Of a DNA stretch of 64,000 nucleotides, positions 25,360 through 34,754 are shown piece after piece. Under the pieces are notes generated by a model that was not told where the DNA came from, did not search any database, and saw only the letters and a list, made by a program, of their open reading frames with translations. The DNA is from an uncultured Clostridium sp. (GTDB lineage: Bacteria; Bacillota; Clostridia; Lachnospirales; Lachnospiraceae). The translations under genes and the position numbers were made by a program. The stretch's first letter is position 1. Every line of letters begins with the position of its first letter. The stretch spans positions 1 to 64,000 of the forward strand of contig CAKSBP010000009.1 of NCBI GenBank assembly GCA_934438135.1, given 5' to 3'.

Positions 25360-25386
25360 ATAATTTCTATCCCCTCCGCATATATT
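25360..25386 (+). promoter_or_regulatory. Sigma-E-like promoter for spoIVA
   Basis: ATA (25360-25362), 16 bases, then CATATATT (25379-25386). This matches the sporulation sigma-E pattern (ATA, 16-18 bases, CATACANT) with one or two deviations. spoIVA belongs to the sigma-E regulon in Bacillus. Confidence 0.5.
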
Positions 25387-25415
25387 GTATTAGTGCATAT
25401 GGAAAGGGGATAGTT

Positions 25416-26891
25416 ATGGACAATTTTGATGTATATAACGATATTTCAGAACGGACGAATGGCGAGATATACATAGGTGTTGTAGGTCCGGTCAGGACTG
25501 GTAAGTCGACTTTTATCAAACGCTTCATGGATTTACTTGTAATCCCAAATATAGAAGATGTACATAGTAAGGAACGTGCTATTGATGAACTGCCACAGAG
25601 TGCAGCCGGCAAGACCATTATGACAACGGAACCAAAATTTATTCCAAAAGAGGCAGCAGAAATAAAAATTTCAGATGAGAAGAAGGTAAATATTCGGCTG
25701 ATTGACTGTGTCGGCTATATGGTTGAGGGAGCACAGGGGCATATTGAAAATGAGCAGGAGCGAATGGTAAAGACTCCGTGGTTTGACCATGAAATTCCTT
25801 TCACCCAGGCAGCGGAGCTGGGAACGAAAAAGGTTATTAATGATCATTCTACCATCGGCTGTGTTATTACGACAGATGGAAGTTTTGGAGAAATTCCAAG
25901 AGAAGGCTATATTCAGGCGGAGGAAAAGACCATTGATGAATTAAAAAAGCTTGGAAAGCCTTTTATTGTATTGTTAAATACGAATCGTCCATATTCCGAA
26001 GAGACTATCGCGCTTGCCAAAGAGATGGAGGAGAATTACAATGTAGCTGTCATGCCGGTAAACTGTGAACAGCTTAGAAAAGATGATATTACGAGAATTA
26101 TGGAAGGAATTTTATCCGTATTTCCAATTGCCCAGATTAATTTTTATATGCCAAAATGGGTGGAGATGATGAAGGAAGACCATCCACTTAAACAGGATTT
26201 GATTAAGTGTGTGAAAAAGACCATGTCCAATATGGCATTAATTAAAGATGTCAATTACAGCAATATGAGTCTGGACAGTACTTATATAAAAAAAATGAAA
26301 CTGGATGAAATTGATATGAAGACTGGTCATGTCAATGTTGGAGTGGAATTTGATGATCAGTATTATTATCAGATTCTCAGTGAGATGATCGGAGAGGAAA
26401 TTACTGGGGAATATGATTTGATTGCTACGATTAAAGAACTGGCAGCTATGAAAAAGGAATATGCCAAAGTTGGAGATGCCTGCGACAGTGTCCGTGCAAG
26501 TGGTTATGGTGTTGTAACTCCTACCTTGGAAGAAATTTCGATTGAAGAGCCGGAGATTATCAAGCATGGCAGTAAATATGGAGTTAAAATTAAGGCGACC
26601 GCTCCTTCCATTCATATGATTAATGCAAATATTGAAACAGAAATTGCTCCAATTGTGGGAAGTGAAGAACAGGCAGCCGATTTGATTCAGTATATCAACG
26701 ATAGTACGCAGGATAATCCAAGTGGCATCTGGGAGACAAATATTTTTGGAAAATCCATTCAGCAGCTTGTGGAAGAAGGGATCACTAATAAGGTAAATAA
26801 ATTGACAGATGAGAGTCAGCAGAAACTGCAGGAAACCATCCAGAAGGTTATTAATGACAGCAATGGCGGATTGGTTTGTATTATTATTTAA
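25416..26891 (+). CDS. spoIVA: Stage IV sporulation protein A
   Basis: SpoIVA is an ATPase that polymerises on the forespore surface as the base of the spore coat. The 491-residue protein carries the TRAFAC-type P-loop GPVRTGKST (about residues 24-32), with the DTIGCVI-like strand and NTNRPY segments in the N-terminal half. The C-terminal anchor region ends with the hydrophobic GGLVCIII. Its presence shows that the organism can probably form endospores. It is monocistronic between two terminators. Confidence 0.97.
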   Translation: MDNFDVYNDISERTNGEIYIGVVGPVRTGKSTFIKRFMDLLVIPNIEDVHSKERAIDELPQSAAGKTIMTTEPKFIPKEAAEIKISDEKKVNIRLIDCVGYMVEGAQGHIENEQERMVKTPWFDHEIPFTQAAELGTKKVINDHSTIGCVITTDGSFGEIPREGYIQAEEKTIDELKKLGKPFIVLLNTNRPYSEETIALAKEMEENYNVAVMPVNCEQLRKDDITRIMEGILSVFPIAQINFYMPKWVEMMKEDHPLKQDLIKCVKKTMSNMALIKDVNYSNMSLDSTYIKKMKLDEIDMKTGHVNVGVEFDDQYYYQILSEMIGEEITGEYDLIATIKELAAMKKEYAKVGDACDSVRASGYGVVTPTLEEISIEEPEIIKHGSKYGVKIKATAPSIHMINANIETEIAPIVGSEEQAADLIQYINDSTQDNPSGIWETNIFGKSIQQLVEEGITNKVNKLTDESQQKLQETIQKVINDSNGGLVCIII

Positions 26892-26908
26892 CATGTTGTT
26901 TAATAAAA

Positions 26909-26955
26909 AAGAACCTGAAATTTTCATTGTGAAATGAGAGTTTCAGGTTTCTTTT
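26909..26955 (+). terminator. Terminator after spoIVA
   Basis: GAACCTGAAA pairs with TTTCAGGTTTC, followed by TTTT. Confidence 0.85.
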
Positions 26956-27029
26956 ATTCAATTTTTGGAGTAAATTATTACAAGAATATTGCAGAACTCT
27001 CGGTAATTGGTAAAAGAAATGACACATTG

Positions 27030-27058
27030 TTGACAAAGTTAGAAAAGATTGCTATAAT
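27030..27058 (+). promoter_or_regulatory. Consensus sigma-A promoter
   Basis: TTGACA (27030-27035), exactly 17 bases, TATAAT (27053-27058). It is a perfect consensus and implies strong expression of the NlpC/P60 gene. An AT-rich leader of about 105 bases follows with no visible structure. Confidence 0.9.
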
Positions 27059-27169
27059 AACCACGTAATATATTTAATACTTTTGTAACAATTTTAACAT
27101 GAACATAATAAATAAAAAGTGTACGTATAAAAATAAAAAATGCATTATAGGTTTTTAGGAGGACTATTT

Positions 27170-28462
27170 ATGAGAAAGCATTTAATGCTCATAGGAGTAG
27201 CTGGATTAACAGGAATGTCACTGCTGGGGTTATCTGGAACAGAGGCATCGGCTAATGCAGAAAAGGCACTGCTTGCAGATGCACATTTTTCATCGACTAA
27301 TTTTTATTCACCAAAGAAGCTTGCAGCTGCGATTCTAGAAGATGTTGTAGAAGATAATAATGAAGAAGCAGCTAAGACAGTTACGGTGAGGAATTCTTCC
27401 CCAGAGAAGAAAGAGACAGGTAAAAAAAAGACAGAAGAAAAAAATGCAAAAGATTTAATCAGCAATTTAAACTATGATAGATTAGGTGTTGCGAAAGTTG
27501 ATAATTGGCTGAACATCCGTAAGAAACCAGGAACGGATCAGAAGATTATCGGTAAGCTTCCTAAAAATGCAGGCTGTAATGTGTACGGTATAAAAAAAGG
27601 CTGGGCGAAGATTAAGTCCGGAGATGTAACTGGTTATGTAGATGCAAAATATCTGGTATTGGATAAGGAAGCGGAAGCATATGCATTAAAGGTTGGTAAC
27701 AGGGTTGCAACAGTTAAGACAGAGACTTTAAATGTCCGTTTTCTTCCAGCAACGGATTCTGCGATTTATACCTTAGTTCCTGTAGATGAGGATATGGATA
27801 TTGTCAAGGAGAAGGTTTCTAAAGAACTGATTCAGGAATTTATTAAAAATCATTTTACGAATAAAGAAGAAAAAGCTTATATTAAAGGTGTAGATAAGAA
27901 AGCGATGTACAAAGATCTGGATAACTGGGTTTTAGTACGGATTGATAGTGATAAAGTATTTGTAAATAAGGAATATGTAGATATCTCTTACCAGCTAAAA
28001 AAAGCGGTTAAGATAAAGAAACTGACCGTAAAGAAGAAAAAGAAAACAGCATCGGTACAGTCTTCTTCCTCATCTTCTTCCGACTCTACTGTAACAACAT
28101 CGACCCGTGTCAGCATGGTTGATTATGCGATGAATTTCTTAGGAAACCGTTATGTATGGGGCGGTACGAGTTTAACAAACGGAACCGATTGTTCTGGATT
28201 TACCATGAGCATTTACCGTAATTATGGGTATTCCATTCCTAGAACATCCAGTGCACAGGCATCGGCATCCACAAGCGTTTCTTCTGGGGCTGCAAGGCCA
28301 GGCGACTTATTTTTCTATGGAAGCGGTTCTTCTGTAAGCCATGTTGCTATGTATATTGGTAATGGACAGGTTATCCATGCAAGTAATGAGAGGGATGGAA
28401 TTAAGATTTCCAATGCATATTACCGTACACCAGTGAAGATTGGTAGATTTATTCATGATTAA
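27170..28462 (+). CDS. Secreted SH3-NlpC/P60 peptidoglycan hydrolase
   Basis: This 430-residue secreted cell-wall endopeptidase starts at ATG 27170, 6 bases after TAGGAGGA. A signal peptide covers about residues 1-29 (ending TEASANA). A Lys/Glu-rich linker precedes an SH3b domain (about 105-165), then a second SH3b-like domain holds a roughly 60-residue charged insertion (about 180-280). A Lys- and Ser-rich linker leads to the C-terminal NlpC/P60 domain. Its catalytic cysteine is in TDCSGFT, with histidines in SHVAMYIG and VIHASN. It would cleave D-glutamyl-meso-diaminopimelate-type bonds. Confidence 0.93.
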   Translation: MRKHLMLIGVAGLTGMSLLGLSGTEASANAEKALLADAHFSSTNFYSPKKLAAAILEDVVEDNNEEAAKTVTVRNSSPEKKETGKKKTEEKNAKDLISNLNYDRLGVAKVDNWLNIRKKPGTDQKIIGKLPKNAGCNVYGIKKGWAKIKSGDVTGYVDAKYLVLDKEAEAYALKVGNRVATVKTETLNVRFLPATDSAIYTLVPVDEDMDIVKEKVSKELIQEFIKNHFTNKEEKAYIKGVDKKAMYKDLDNWVLVRIDSDKVFVNKEYVDISYQLKKAVKIKKLTVKKKKKTASVQSSSSSSSDSTVTTSTRVSMVDYAMNFLGNRYVWGGTSLTNGTDCSGFTMSIYRNYGYSIPRTSSAQASASTSVSSGAARPGDLFFYGSGSSVSHVAMYIGNGQVIHASNERDGIKISNAYYRTPVKIGRFIHD

Positions 28463-28479
28463 TAGATAGAGCGAATAGG

Positions 28480-28518
28480 AAAAAGGTTATCATGTAGCGT
28501 GGTAATCTTTTTCTTTTA
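28480..28518 (+). terminator. Terminator after NlpC/P60 gene
   Basis: An AAAAGGTTATCATG arm pairs with CGTGGTAATCTTTT using three G-U pairs. A T-rich tract follows. Confidence 0.75.
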
Positions 28519-28540
28519 TAAAGTAGGAGGTCTTACAAAC

Positions 28541-29599
28541 ATGCAGGAAGATACGGAGAAAGTGATTCTGCCATTAAAGGAATCCTTAACAAAAGCCTGG
28601 CCGGAAAATAATTTTCTAAATGCTTTGGTTCAGACAATGGATACGGGATATGACTGGCTTATGAATACCCATATACAAACTTACGGTTCGGTGTATCGGA
28701 ATCAAACATATGATATATTTGAAGGACGGGTCACGTTTTATCCATTTGGGATGCTTCGCGCTAATATTTATGACTTGTGTCCTTTTATTCGAAAATATAA
28801 TATACCAAGAAAATACGTATTGGAGAATTATAGTAAGTTTAGTGATTTTCTTGTAAAATCCATTCAGAAAAGATTTTATATCTGTACAAGGATATATCAG
28901 CATTTTCTGAAAGACGATTTAAGAGTACATCCGTGTTATTTTTTTGGGTATGACTTGATAGAAAAAAAGTTTTGGACCGCGGATAATTATGAAAATGGAA
29001 AGTACAAAACAAAAATTTTGAGTTTTCAGGATGTGGACAAAGCTTTTGATGAGGCGAAGGAATATGGTTGGGATGCAGGTGTTTTTTTGTATGAAATGCA
29101 GGATTATCATTTTGAAAATAATGTTACATTTATTGCAGATCAGGTTGAGGATTATCTGCTTTCGGGAAAGGGAATGTGCTACTTGAATCGATTTTATTGT
29201 CCAAGCCCTAAATATAAAAATGAAGATGAGGAGGGGCAGGTTGTTTTGGGATTAGCATCCTATCAGATTTTATTTGACCAGATAGAACCATTGAAAGAGG
29301 GAAAATCGTCTTCTGGTAACTTAGATTTTCGGTCCTTTGTATTTTTGCGTGATCATAAGAAAATGATGCTTTTGAGAAATCGTTATTTAGAAGAAAAAGG
29401 AGTTCTCCCGTCAGACAGCGGTTTGCAGGAGCAGGTAGATAAACTGTACCGTAGTACTTCTCAGTTTTTGTATATGTTGTTGAAATTTAATGCAAAGCCG
29501 GAAGAAGACCAATATAAAAAATGTAGAAGTAAATTAGAAGAAATCAGATACTTGGATGAAGAATATATGAAGCATCTGTTGAATGTGTTACGTAGATAA
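28541..29599 (+). CDS. Unrecognised 352-residue protein
   Basis: I do not recognise a definite family. ATG 28541 follows AGGAGG by 10 bases. The protein is soluble, rich in Tyr/Phe and charged residues, with no signal peptide or membrane helix. The stretch 'HPCYFFGYDLIEKKFWTADN' (about residues 130-150), followed by SFQDVDKAFDEAKEYG, resembles peptide-binding papain-like domains such as the BtrH N-terminal region, but only weakly. An EEYMKHLL helix ends the protein. It lies between two terminators and is therefore transcribed alone, so context gives no function. Confidence 0.8.
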   Translation: MQEDTEKVILPLKESLTKAWPENNFLNALVQTMDTGYDWLMNTHIQTYGSVYRNQTYDIFEGRVTFYPFGMLRANIYDLCPFIRKYNIPRKYVLENYSKFSDFLVKSIQKRFYICTRIYQHFLKDDLRVHPCYFFGYDLIEKKFWTADNYENGKYKTKILSFQDVDKAFDEAKEYGWDAGVFLYEMQDYHFENNVTFIADQVEDYLLSGKGMCYLNRFYCPSPKYKNEDEEGQVVLGLASYQILFDQIEPLKEGKSSSGNLDFRSFVFLRDHKKMMLLRNRYLEEKGVLPSDSGLQEQVDKLYRSTSQFLYMLLKFNAKPEEDQYKKCRSKLEEIRYLDEEYMKHLLNVLRR

Positions 29600-29608
29600 G
29601 TAAAAATC

Positions 29609-29668
29609 AAGATTCTATATCAATCGGAAATAGTCAGAGAACTATGGATGAGATATAGAATCTTTTTT
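29609..29668 (+). terminator. Terminator after 352-residue gene
   Basis: AAGATTCTATATC pairs perfectly with GATATAGAATCTT across a 30-base loop and ends in seven Ts. Confidence 0.8.
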
Positions 29669-29718
29669 ATATGGGACATATTCTTTTTATGAAATTTGTG
29701 TGTGTGAATCCTTTCTGG

Positions 29719-29747
29719 TTGAATTAGACAGGGAAGTTATGTATAAT
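29719..29747 (+). promoter_or_regulatory. Promoter for membrane MutS operon
   Basis: TTGAAT (29719-29724), 17-base spacer, TATAAT (29742-29747). Confidence 0.65.
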
Positions 29748-29806
29748 AAGAAGTAATTTTTTATGCCTTGTAAATTATGGGTAAATCTGGATAAGGTGGC
29801 GAAGAA

Positions 29807-31501
29807 ATGGAGTATGTAATAGCAGTGGTCGTAATTATAATGATACTTGGAACGAAAGTATTCTATGATACGAAGCGTATGAAGGAAGAAACCATTGCTT
29901 TATTAAAGCAGCGATGGGGGAAAGTCCCAGAATGTGATTATACCGATGATAAATATCAGGAGATAAAAAAGTATTATCAGACCAGTGTGCGAAAAGATAC
30001 GGATATTGATGAAACGACTTGGAATGATATGGATATGGATACAGTGTATGAAAGGATAAATAATACATCTTCTTCTATTGGTGAAGAATACCTGTATGCT
30101 CTGCTGCATCGCCTGGAATACGATATAGGAGAATTAAAAAACAGAGACCGTCTGATTCGAATTTTTCAGGAACAGGAAGAAGACAGGATAAAGCTGCAGT
30201 GTGCACTCTCTTATCTGGGGAAACTTAGAGGACTGTCATTTTATAAAAACTTTGGAAGCATGACGGAAGTAAAAACAAATCCCGTAAAGCATCTGTTAAT
30301 GGGGATTGGTTTTCTTGCATCTATTATAGCAATGATGATATCTTATATTACCTCATGGCACCTGGGAATTTTTGTGATTCTCTTTCTGGCAGTACTTGCA
30401 AATAATGTAATTCAGTACTATCGAAGAAAGGCACAGATTGAGAAATATTATTATGTGTTATCGTATGTATTAAAGCTTTTATTCAGTGTGGAAAAATTAT
30501 CGGAGCTTGATATTCCTGCTTTAGAAGATTATCAGAACCACTTTAAACAGGTGACTGAGGAATTTAGGACATTTCGGAAAAGAGCAAAGTTTGTGACCGG
30601 CGGAAACAATATGTCGGGAAGTCTTTTGGATGTGATTATGGATTATATCCGCATGCTTTTCCATGTGGATTTATATATGTTTGATAAAATGATAAATCAG
30701 TTAATTCATGCATCGAAAACAGTACAGTCTTTATATGAAGATATTGGATATTTGGATAGTATGGTTGCAGTGGCGTCTTTTCGTACTATGTTACAGGGGG
30801 ATTACTGCACGCCTGTATTCCTGGATAGAAGAAAACCCGCGCTTTATGCCAAAGGAATGTATCATCCACTAATTACAGACCCTGTGAAAAATACCATTTC
30901 TGAGGACAGATGTGTACTAATTACCGGTTCCAATGCATCTGGTAAATCCACTTTTATTAAGACAACGGCAATGAATGCGATTCTGGCACAGACTATTTAT
31001 ACCTGTCTGTGTGAAAGTTATGAGGCAACCTTTTTCCAGATTTATTCGTCTATGGCATTGACGGACAATCTGATGGGAAAAGAGAGTTATTATATAGTAG
31101 AAATTAAGTCCCTAAAGAGAATTTTGGATCGTACACAAAATGGTCCATTTGTGTTATGCTTTGTAGACGAAGTTTTAAGAGGAACGAATACATTAGAGAG
31201 AATTGCGGCATCGTCCCAGATTCTAAAGACACTTGCAAAGCGGAATGTGCTTTGCTTTGCGGCAACTCATGATATAGAACTTACGTATATCCTAGAACGG
31301 TATTATCAAAATTATCATTTTCAGGAAGAAATTGCAGAAAATAAAGTTATCTTTAACTATCAGTTAAAGTCCGGCCGGGCACAGTCCCGTAATGCTATTA
31401 AATTGTTAAAGATGATTGGCTATCCGGATGAGATTACAGAAGAGGCTTCAAAGGAGGCGAATTGTTTTCTGTCAGAAGGAGTCTGGCAGGTACAGAAGTA
31501 A
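29807..31501 (+). CDS. Membrane-anchored MutS-family ATPase
   Basis: This 564-residue protein has the MutS-family ATPase domain at the C-terminus (P-loop ITGSNASGKSTFIKT, about residues 371-385; FVDEVLRGTN Walker B; AATHDIEL). It lacks the mismatch-binding domain. Instead it has a short N-terminal hydrophobic segment (about 3-18) and two central helices (about 160-205), so it is likely membrane bound. Related short MutS-like proteins of unknown function occur in Clostridia and Bacteroidetes. It precedes rnhA, mutS and mutL, but whether it repairs DNA is unknown. Confidence 0.85.
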   Translation: MEYVIAVVVIIMILGTKVFYDTKRMKEETIALLKQRWGKVPECDYTDDKYQEIKKYYQTSVRKDTDIDETTWNDMDMDTVYERINNTSSSIGEEYLYALLHRLEYDIGELKNRDRLIRIFQEQEEDRIKLQCALSYLGKLRGLSFYKNFGSMTEVKTNPVKHLLMGIGFLASIIAMMISYITSWHLGIFVILFLAVLANNVIQYYRRKAQIEKYYYVLSYVLKLLFSVEKLSELDIPALEDYQNHFKQVTEEFRTFRKRAKFVTGGNNMSGSLLDVIMDYIRMLFHVDLYMFDKMINQLIHASKTVQSLYEDIGYLDSMVAVASFRTMLQGDYCTPVFLDRRKPALYAKGMYHPLITDPVKNTISEDRCVLITGSNASGKSTFIKTTAMNAILAQTIYTCLCESYEATFFQIYSSMALTDNLMGKESYYIVEIKSLKRILDRTQNGPFVLCFVDEVLRGTNTLERIAASSQILKTLAKRNVLCFAATHDIELTYILERYYQNYHFQEEIAENKVIFNYQLKSGRAQSRNAIKLLKMIGYPDEITEEASKEANCFLSEGVWQVQK

Positions 31502-31531
31502 GAAGCGTTTTAGAAAGACAGGAGAATGAAA

Positions 31532-32011
31532 ATGGAAGTATTTATGTATACAGATGGTGCAGCCAGAGGGAACCCAGATGGTCCTGGTGGATATGGCACG
31601 ATTTTAATCGCAGTAGATGGAAAAGGAGAAAAACATATCCGGGAATATTCTCAAGGATATGTAAAGACAACTAATAATCGCATGGAATTAATGGCCGTAA
31701 TTATTGGAATGGAAGCACTGAACCGTCCTTGTAAGGTGCAGCTTTATTCGGATTCCCAGTATGTGATTAAAGCTTTTACGGACAATTGGATCCAAGGATG
31801 GATAAAACGTGGCTGGAAGAACAGTAAAAGAGAGCCTGTAAAAAACATTGATTTATGGAAACGTCTTATAAAGGCAGTAGAACCACATCAGGTGGAATTT
31901 CACTGGGTAAAGGGACATAATGGACACGAGATGAACGAACGATGTGATTTGCTTGCAACAACGGCAGCAGATGGTGATGATTTAATAGAAGATACAGTAT
32001 TAGATTACTAG
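31532..32011 (+). CDS. rnhA: Ribonuclease HI
   Basis: RNase HI degrades the RNA strand of RNA-DNA hybrids. ATG 31532 follows AGGAGA by 6 bases (159 residues); ATG 31526 is the alternative. Catalytic acids are the Asp in YTDGAARGNP, the Glu in NNRMELMA, the Asp in LYSDSQYV and the late Asp in MNERCDLLA, with the WVKGHNGH loop histidine. It is encoded between the MutS-like gene and mutS. Confidence 0.97.
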   Translation: MEVFMYTDGAARGNPDGPGGYGTILIAVDGKGEKHIREYSQGYVKTTNNRMELMAVIIGMEALNRPCKVQLYSDSQYVIKAFTDNWIQGWIKRGWKNSKREPVKNIDLWKRLIKAVEPHQVEFHWVKGHNGHEMNERCDLLATTAADGDDLIEDTVLDY

Positions 32012-32039
32012 GCTGGTTTAGATACGGAGGATAGATAGT

Positions 32040-34709
32040 ATGGCAAAAGTAACACCAATGATGCAGAAATATCTTGAGACAAAGGAAGAATACAAAGACT
32101 GCATCTTGTTTTATCGGTTGGGCGATTTTTATGAAATGTTTTTTGAAGATGCGCTGACTTGTTCCAAAGAACTGGAAATTACATTGACGGGAAAGAGCTG
32201 TGGGCTGGAAGAACGTGCACCAATGTGTGGAATTCCTTATCATGCAGTAGAAGGATATCTGTCAAAGCTTATCAGCAAAGGATATAAAGTTGCGATTTGT
32301 GAGCAGGTAGAAGATCCGAAAGCGGCAAAAGGACTTGTAAAGCGCGAGGTTGTCCGTATTGTAACTCCTGGTACCAATATTAATACCCAGTCGCTGGATG
32401 AATCGAAAAATAATTATCTGATGGGAATTGTCTACATTGATAATTATTTTGGAATCGCCATTGTAGATGTTACAACAGGTGACTTCCTGGTGACAGAAGT
32501 GGATACCCAGAGAAAACTTCTGGATGAAATCAATAAGTTTATGCCATCGGAAATTATCTGCAGTGATTCCTTCCTTATGTCAGGCGTAGATTTAGAGGAC
32601 TTAAGAAACCGTTTAAATATTTCCGTTTCTTCTTTGGAAGCCTGGTATTTTGATGAAGAATTATGCAGCCGAAGTCTAATGGAACATTTCAAAGTGAAGA
32701 GTCTTCAGGGACTTGGACTGGCAGATTTTAATGTAGGTATGGTTGCGGCAGGCGGTGTTATGCAGTATCTGACAGAGACACAGAAAAATTCCCTGGAACA
32801 TTTAACAACTATTACGCCATACGTAACCAGTAAATATATGCTGTTAGACAGTTCTACCAGAAGAAACTTAGAAATTGTGGAAACCTTACGTGAGAAGCAG
32901 AAACGTGGTTCTTTACTGTGGGTATTAGATAAAACAAAAACAGCAATGGGAGCTAGATTATTAAGAAGCTTTATTGAACAGCCTCTTGTCGACGAACAGG
33001 AAATCAATGACCGACTGGATGCAGTAGAAGAACTTTATAATGATATGATTGTGCGAGAAGAATTGCGGGAATATTTAAATCCAATTTACGATTTAGAACG
33101 TCTTATGGGGAAAATTGCATATCAGTCAGCCAATCCAAGAGATTTACTTGCATTTCGAAATTCCTTATCCATGCTTCCGCCAATCAAACAGCTTTTGGAA
33201 GATGTAAAGACACCATTATTAAAACGTATGAATCAGGATTTAGATACTTTGGAAGACGTCTGTAAGCTGGTAGAGGATGCGATAATAGAAGAACCTCCAA
33301 TTCAGGTAAAGGAAGGCGGCATCATTAAAGAAGGCTATAACGAAGAGGTGGACAGGCTTCGAAAAGCAAAGACCGAAGGAAAGACCTGGCTTGCAGAATT
33401 AGAGGCAAAGGAAAAAGAGCAGACAGGAATTAAAAACCTTCGCGTCAAATACAACAAAGTATTTGGCTACTATTTAGAAGTAACCAATTCATATAAAGAC
33501 ATGGTACCAGATAATTGGACAAGAAAACAGACTCTTACCAATGCAGAACGTTATACGACACCAGAATTGAAAGAGCTGGAAGATGTCATTCTTGGTGCAG
33601 AAGATAAACTGTTTGCATTAGAATATTCTCTTTTTGCAGGGATTAGAGATTCTATCGGAGAACAGGTGAAACGAATACAAAGTACAGCAAAGGCAGTTGC
33701 AGGTCTTGATGTCATTGCATCTTTGGCAACGACTGCATCTCAGAATAATTATGTGAAGCCGCAGATGAACAAAAAAGGAATTATTGATATTAAGAACGGA
33801 CGCCATCCAGTTGTTGAAAAAGTGCTTTCCAACGATTCTTTTGTGAGCAATGACACGTATCTGGATAACCAGGCAAAACGAATTTCCATTATTACGGGAC
33901 CGAATATGGCAGGTAAATCTACTTATATGAGACAGACTGCCCTGATTGTATTGATGGCACAGATTGGTTCTTTTGTTCCAGCCCAAAGTGCACAGATTGG
34001 CATTGTGGACCGAATCTTTACCAGAGTAGGGGCATCAGATGATCTTGCCAGTGGACAAAGTACTTTCATGGTGGAAATGACAGAAGTTGCAAATATTTTA
34101 AGGAATGCAACAAAAGACAGTCTTTTGATACTGGATGAAATCGGCCGTGGAACCAGTACATTTGACGGACTTAGCATTGCATGGGCAGTAGTAGAGCATA
34201 TTGCCAATCCAAGAACCCTTGGAGCGAAAACATTATTTGCGACTCACTATCATGAACTGACAGAATTAGAAGGCAAATTAGATGGTGTGAATAACTACTG
34301 CATTGCAGTAAAAGAACAGGGAGAAAATATCGTATTCCTTCGTAAAATTGTAACAGGTGGTGCGGATAAGAGCTATGGTATTCAGGTTGCAAAACTTGCC
34401 GGCATTCCAAATGAGGTATTGCGCCGTGCCAGTGAAATTGCAGAACAGCTGAACAATGAAAATATTACAGGGAATGCAAAAGCCATTGCAGAAAGTCATG
34501 TTTCACAGAAAAAGAAACCTTCGCATTCCAAGGAGATTGAAGGTCAGATGTCTCTCTTTATGATGCCGGAGACATTAGCAGGTGCTCAGGAAAGTGAGCT
34601 GAATAAAGAAGTGCTGAAAGAAATTAAAGATGCAGATTTAGGAAATACAACGCCGATAGAAGCGTTGAATCTTTTGTATCAGCTGCAGAAAAAAATGAAA
34701 CAGCAGTAG
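32040..34709 (+). CDS. mutS: DNA mismatch repair protein MutS
   Basis: MutS recognises mismatches in DNA and recruits MutL. The 889-residue protein has the mismatch-recognition Phe-Tyr-Glu motif near residues 31-33 (GDFYEMF). Connector, lever and clamp regions follow. The ATPase domain has GPNMAGKSTYMRQ, the ST...ATH helix segment and LILDEIGRGTST. A C-terminal dimerisation tail contains SLF, as in bacterial MutS1. It begins after GGAGG and is followed by mutL after 45 bases. Confidence 0.98.
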   Translation: MAKVTPMMQKYLETKEEYKDCILFYRLGDFYEMFFEDALTCSKELEITLTGKSCGLEERAPMCGIPYHAVEGYLSKLISKGYKVAICEQVEDPKAAKGLVKREVVRIVTPGTNINTQSLDESKNNYLMGIVYIDNYFGIAIVDVTTGDFLVTEVDTQRKLLDEINKFMPSEIICSDSFLMSGVDLEDLRNRLNISVSSLEAWYFDEELCSRSLMEHFKVKSLQGLGLADFNVGMVAAGGVMQYLTETQKNSLEHLTTITPYVTSKYMLLDSSTRRNLEIVETLREKQKRGSLLWVLDKTKTAMGARLLRSFIEQPLVDEQEINDRLDAVEELYNDMIVREELREYLNPIYDLERLMGKIAYQSANPRDLLAFRNSLSMLPPIKQLLEDVKTPLLKRMNQDLDTLEDVCKLVEDAIIEEPPIQVKEGGIIKEGYNEEVDRLRKAKTEGKTWLAELEAKEKEQTGIKNLRVKYNKVFGYYLEVTNSYKDMVPDNWTRKQTLTNAERYTTPELKELEDVILGAEDKLFALEYSLFAGIRDSIGEQVKRIQSTAKAVAGLDVIASLATTASQNNYVKPQMNKKGIIDIKNGRHPVVEKVLSNDSFVSNDTYLDNQAKRISIITGPNMAGKSTYMRQTALIVLMAQIGSFVPAQSAQIGIVDRIFTRVGASDDLASGQSTFMVEMTEVANILRNATKDSLLILDEIGRGTSTFDGLSIAWAVVEHIANPRTLGAKTLFATHYHELTELEGKLDGVNNYCIAVKEQGENIVFLRKIVTGGADKSYGIQVAKLAGIPNEVLRRASEIAEQLNNENITGNAKAIAESHVSQKKKPSHSKEIEGQMSLFMMPETLAGAQESELNKEVLKEIKDADLGNTTPIEALNLLYQLQKKMKQQ

Positions 34710-34754
34710 AATTACAGGTGAAACAGCCTGATAAAACAGAGCAGGAGGCAGAGT

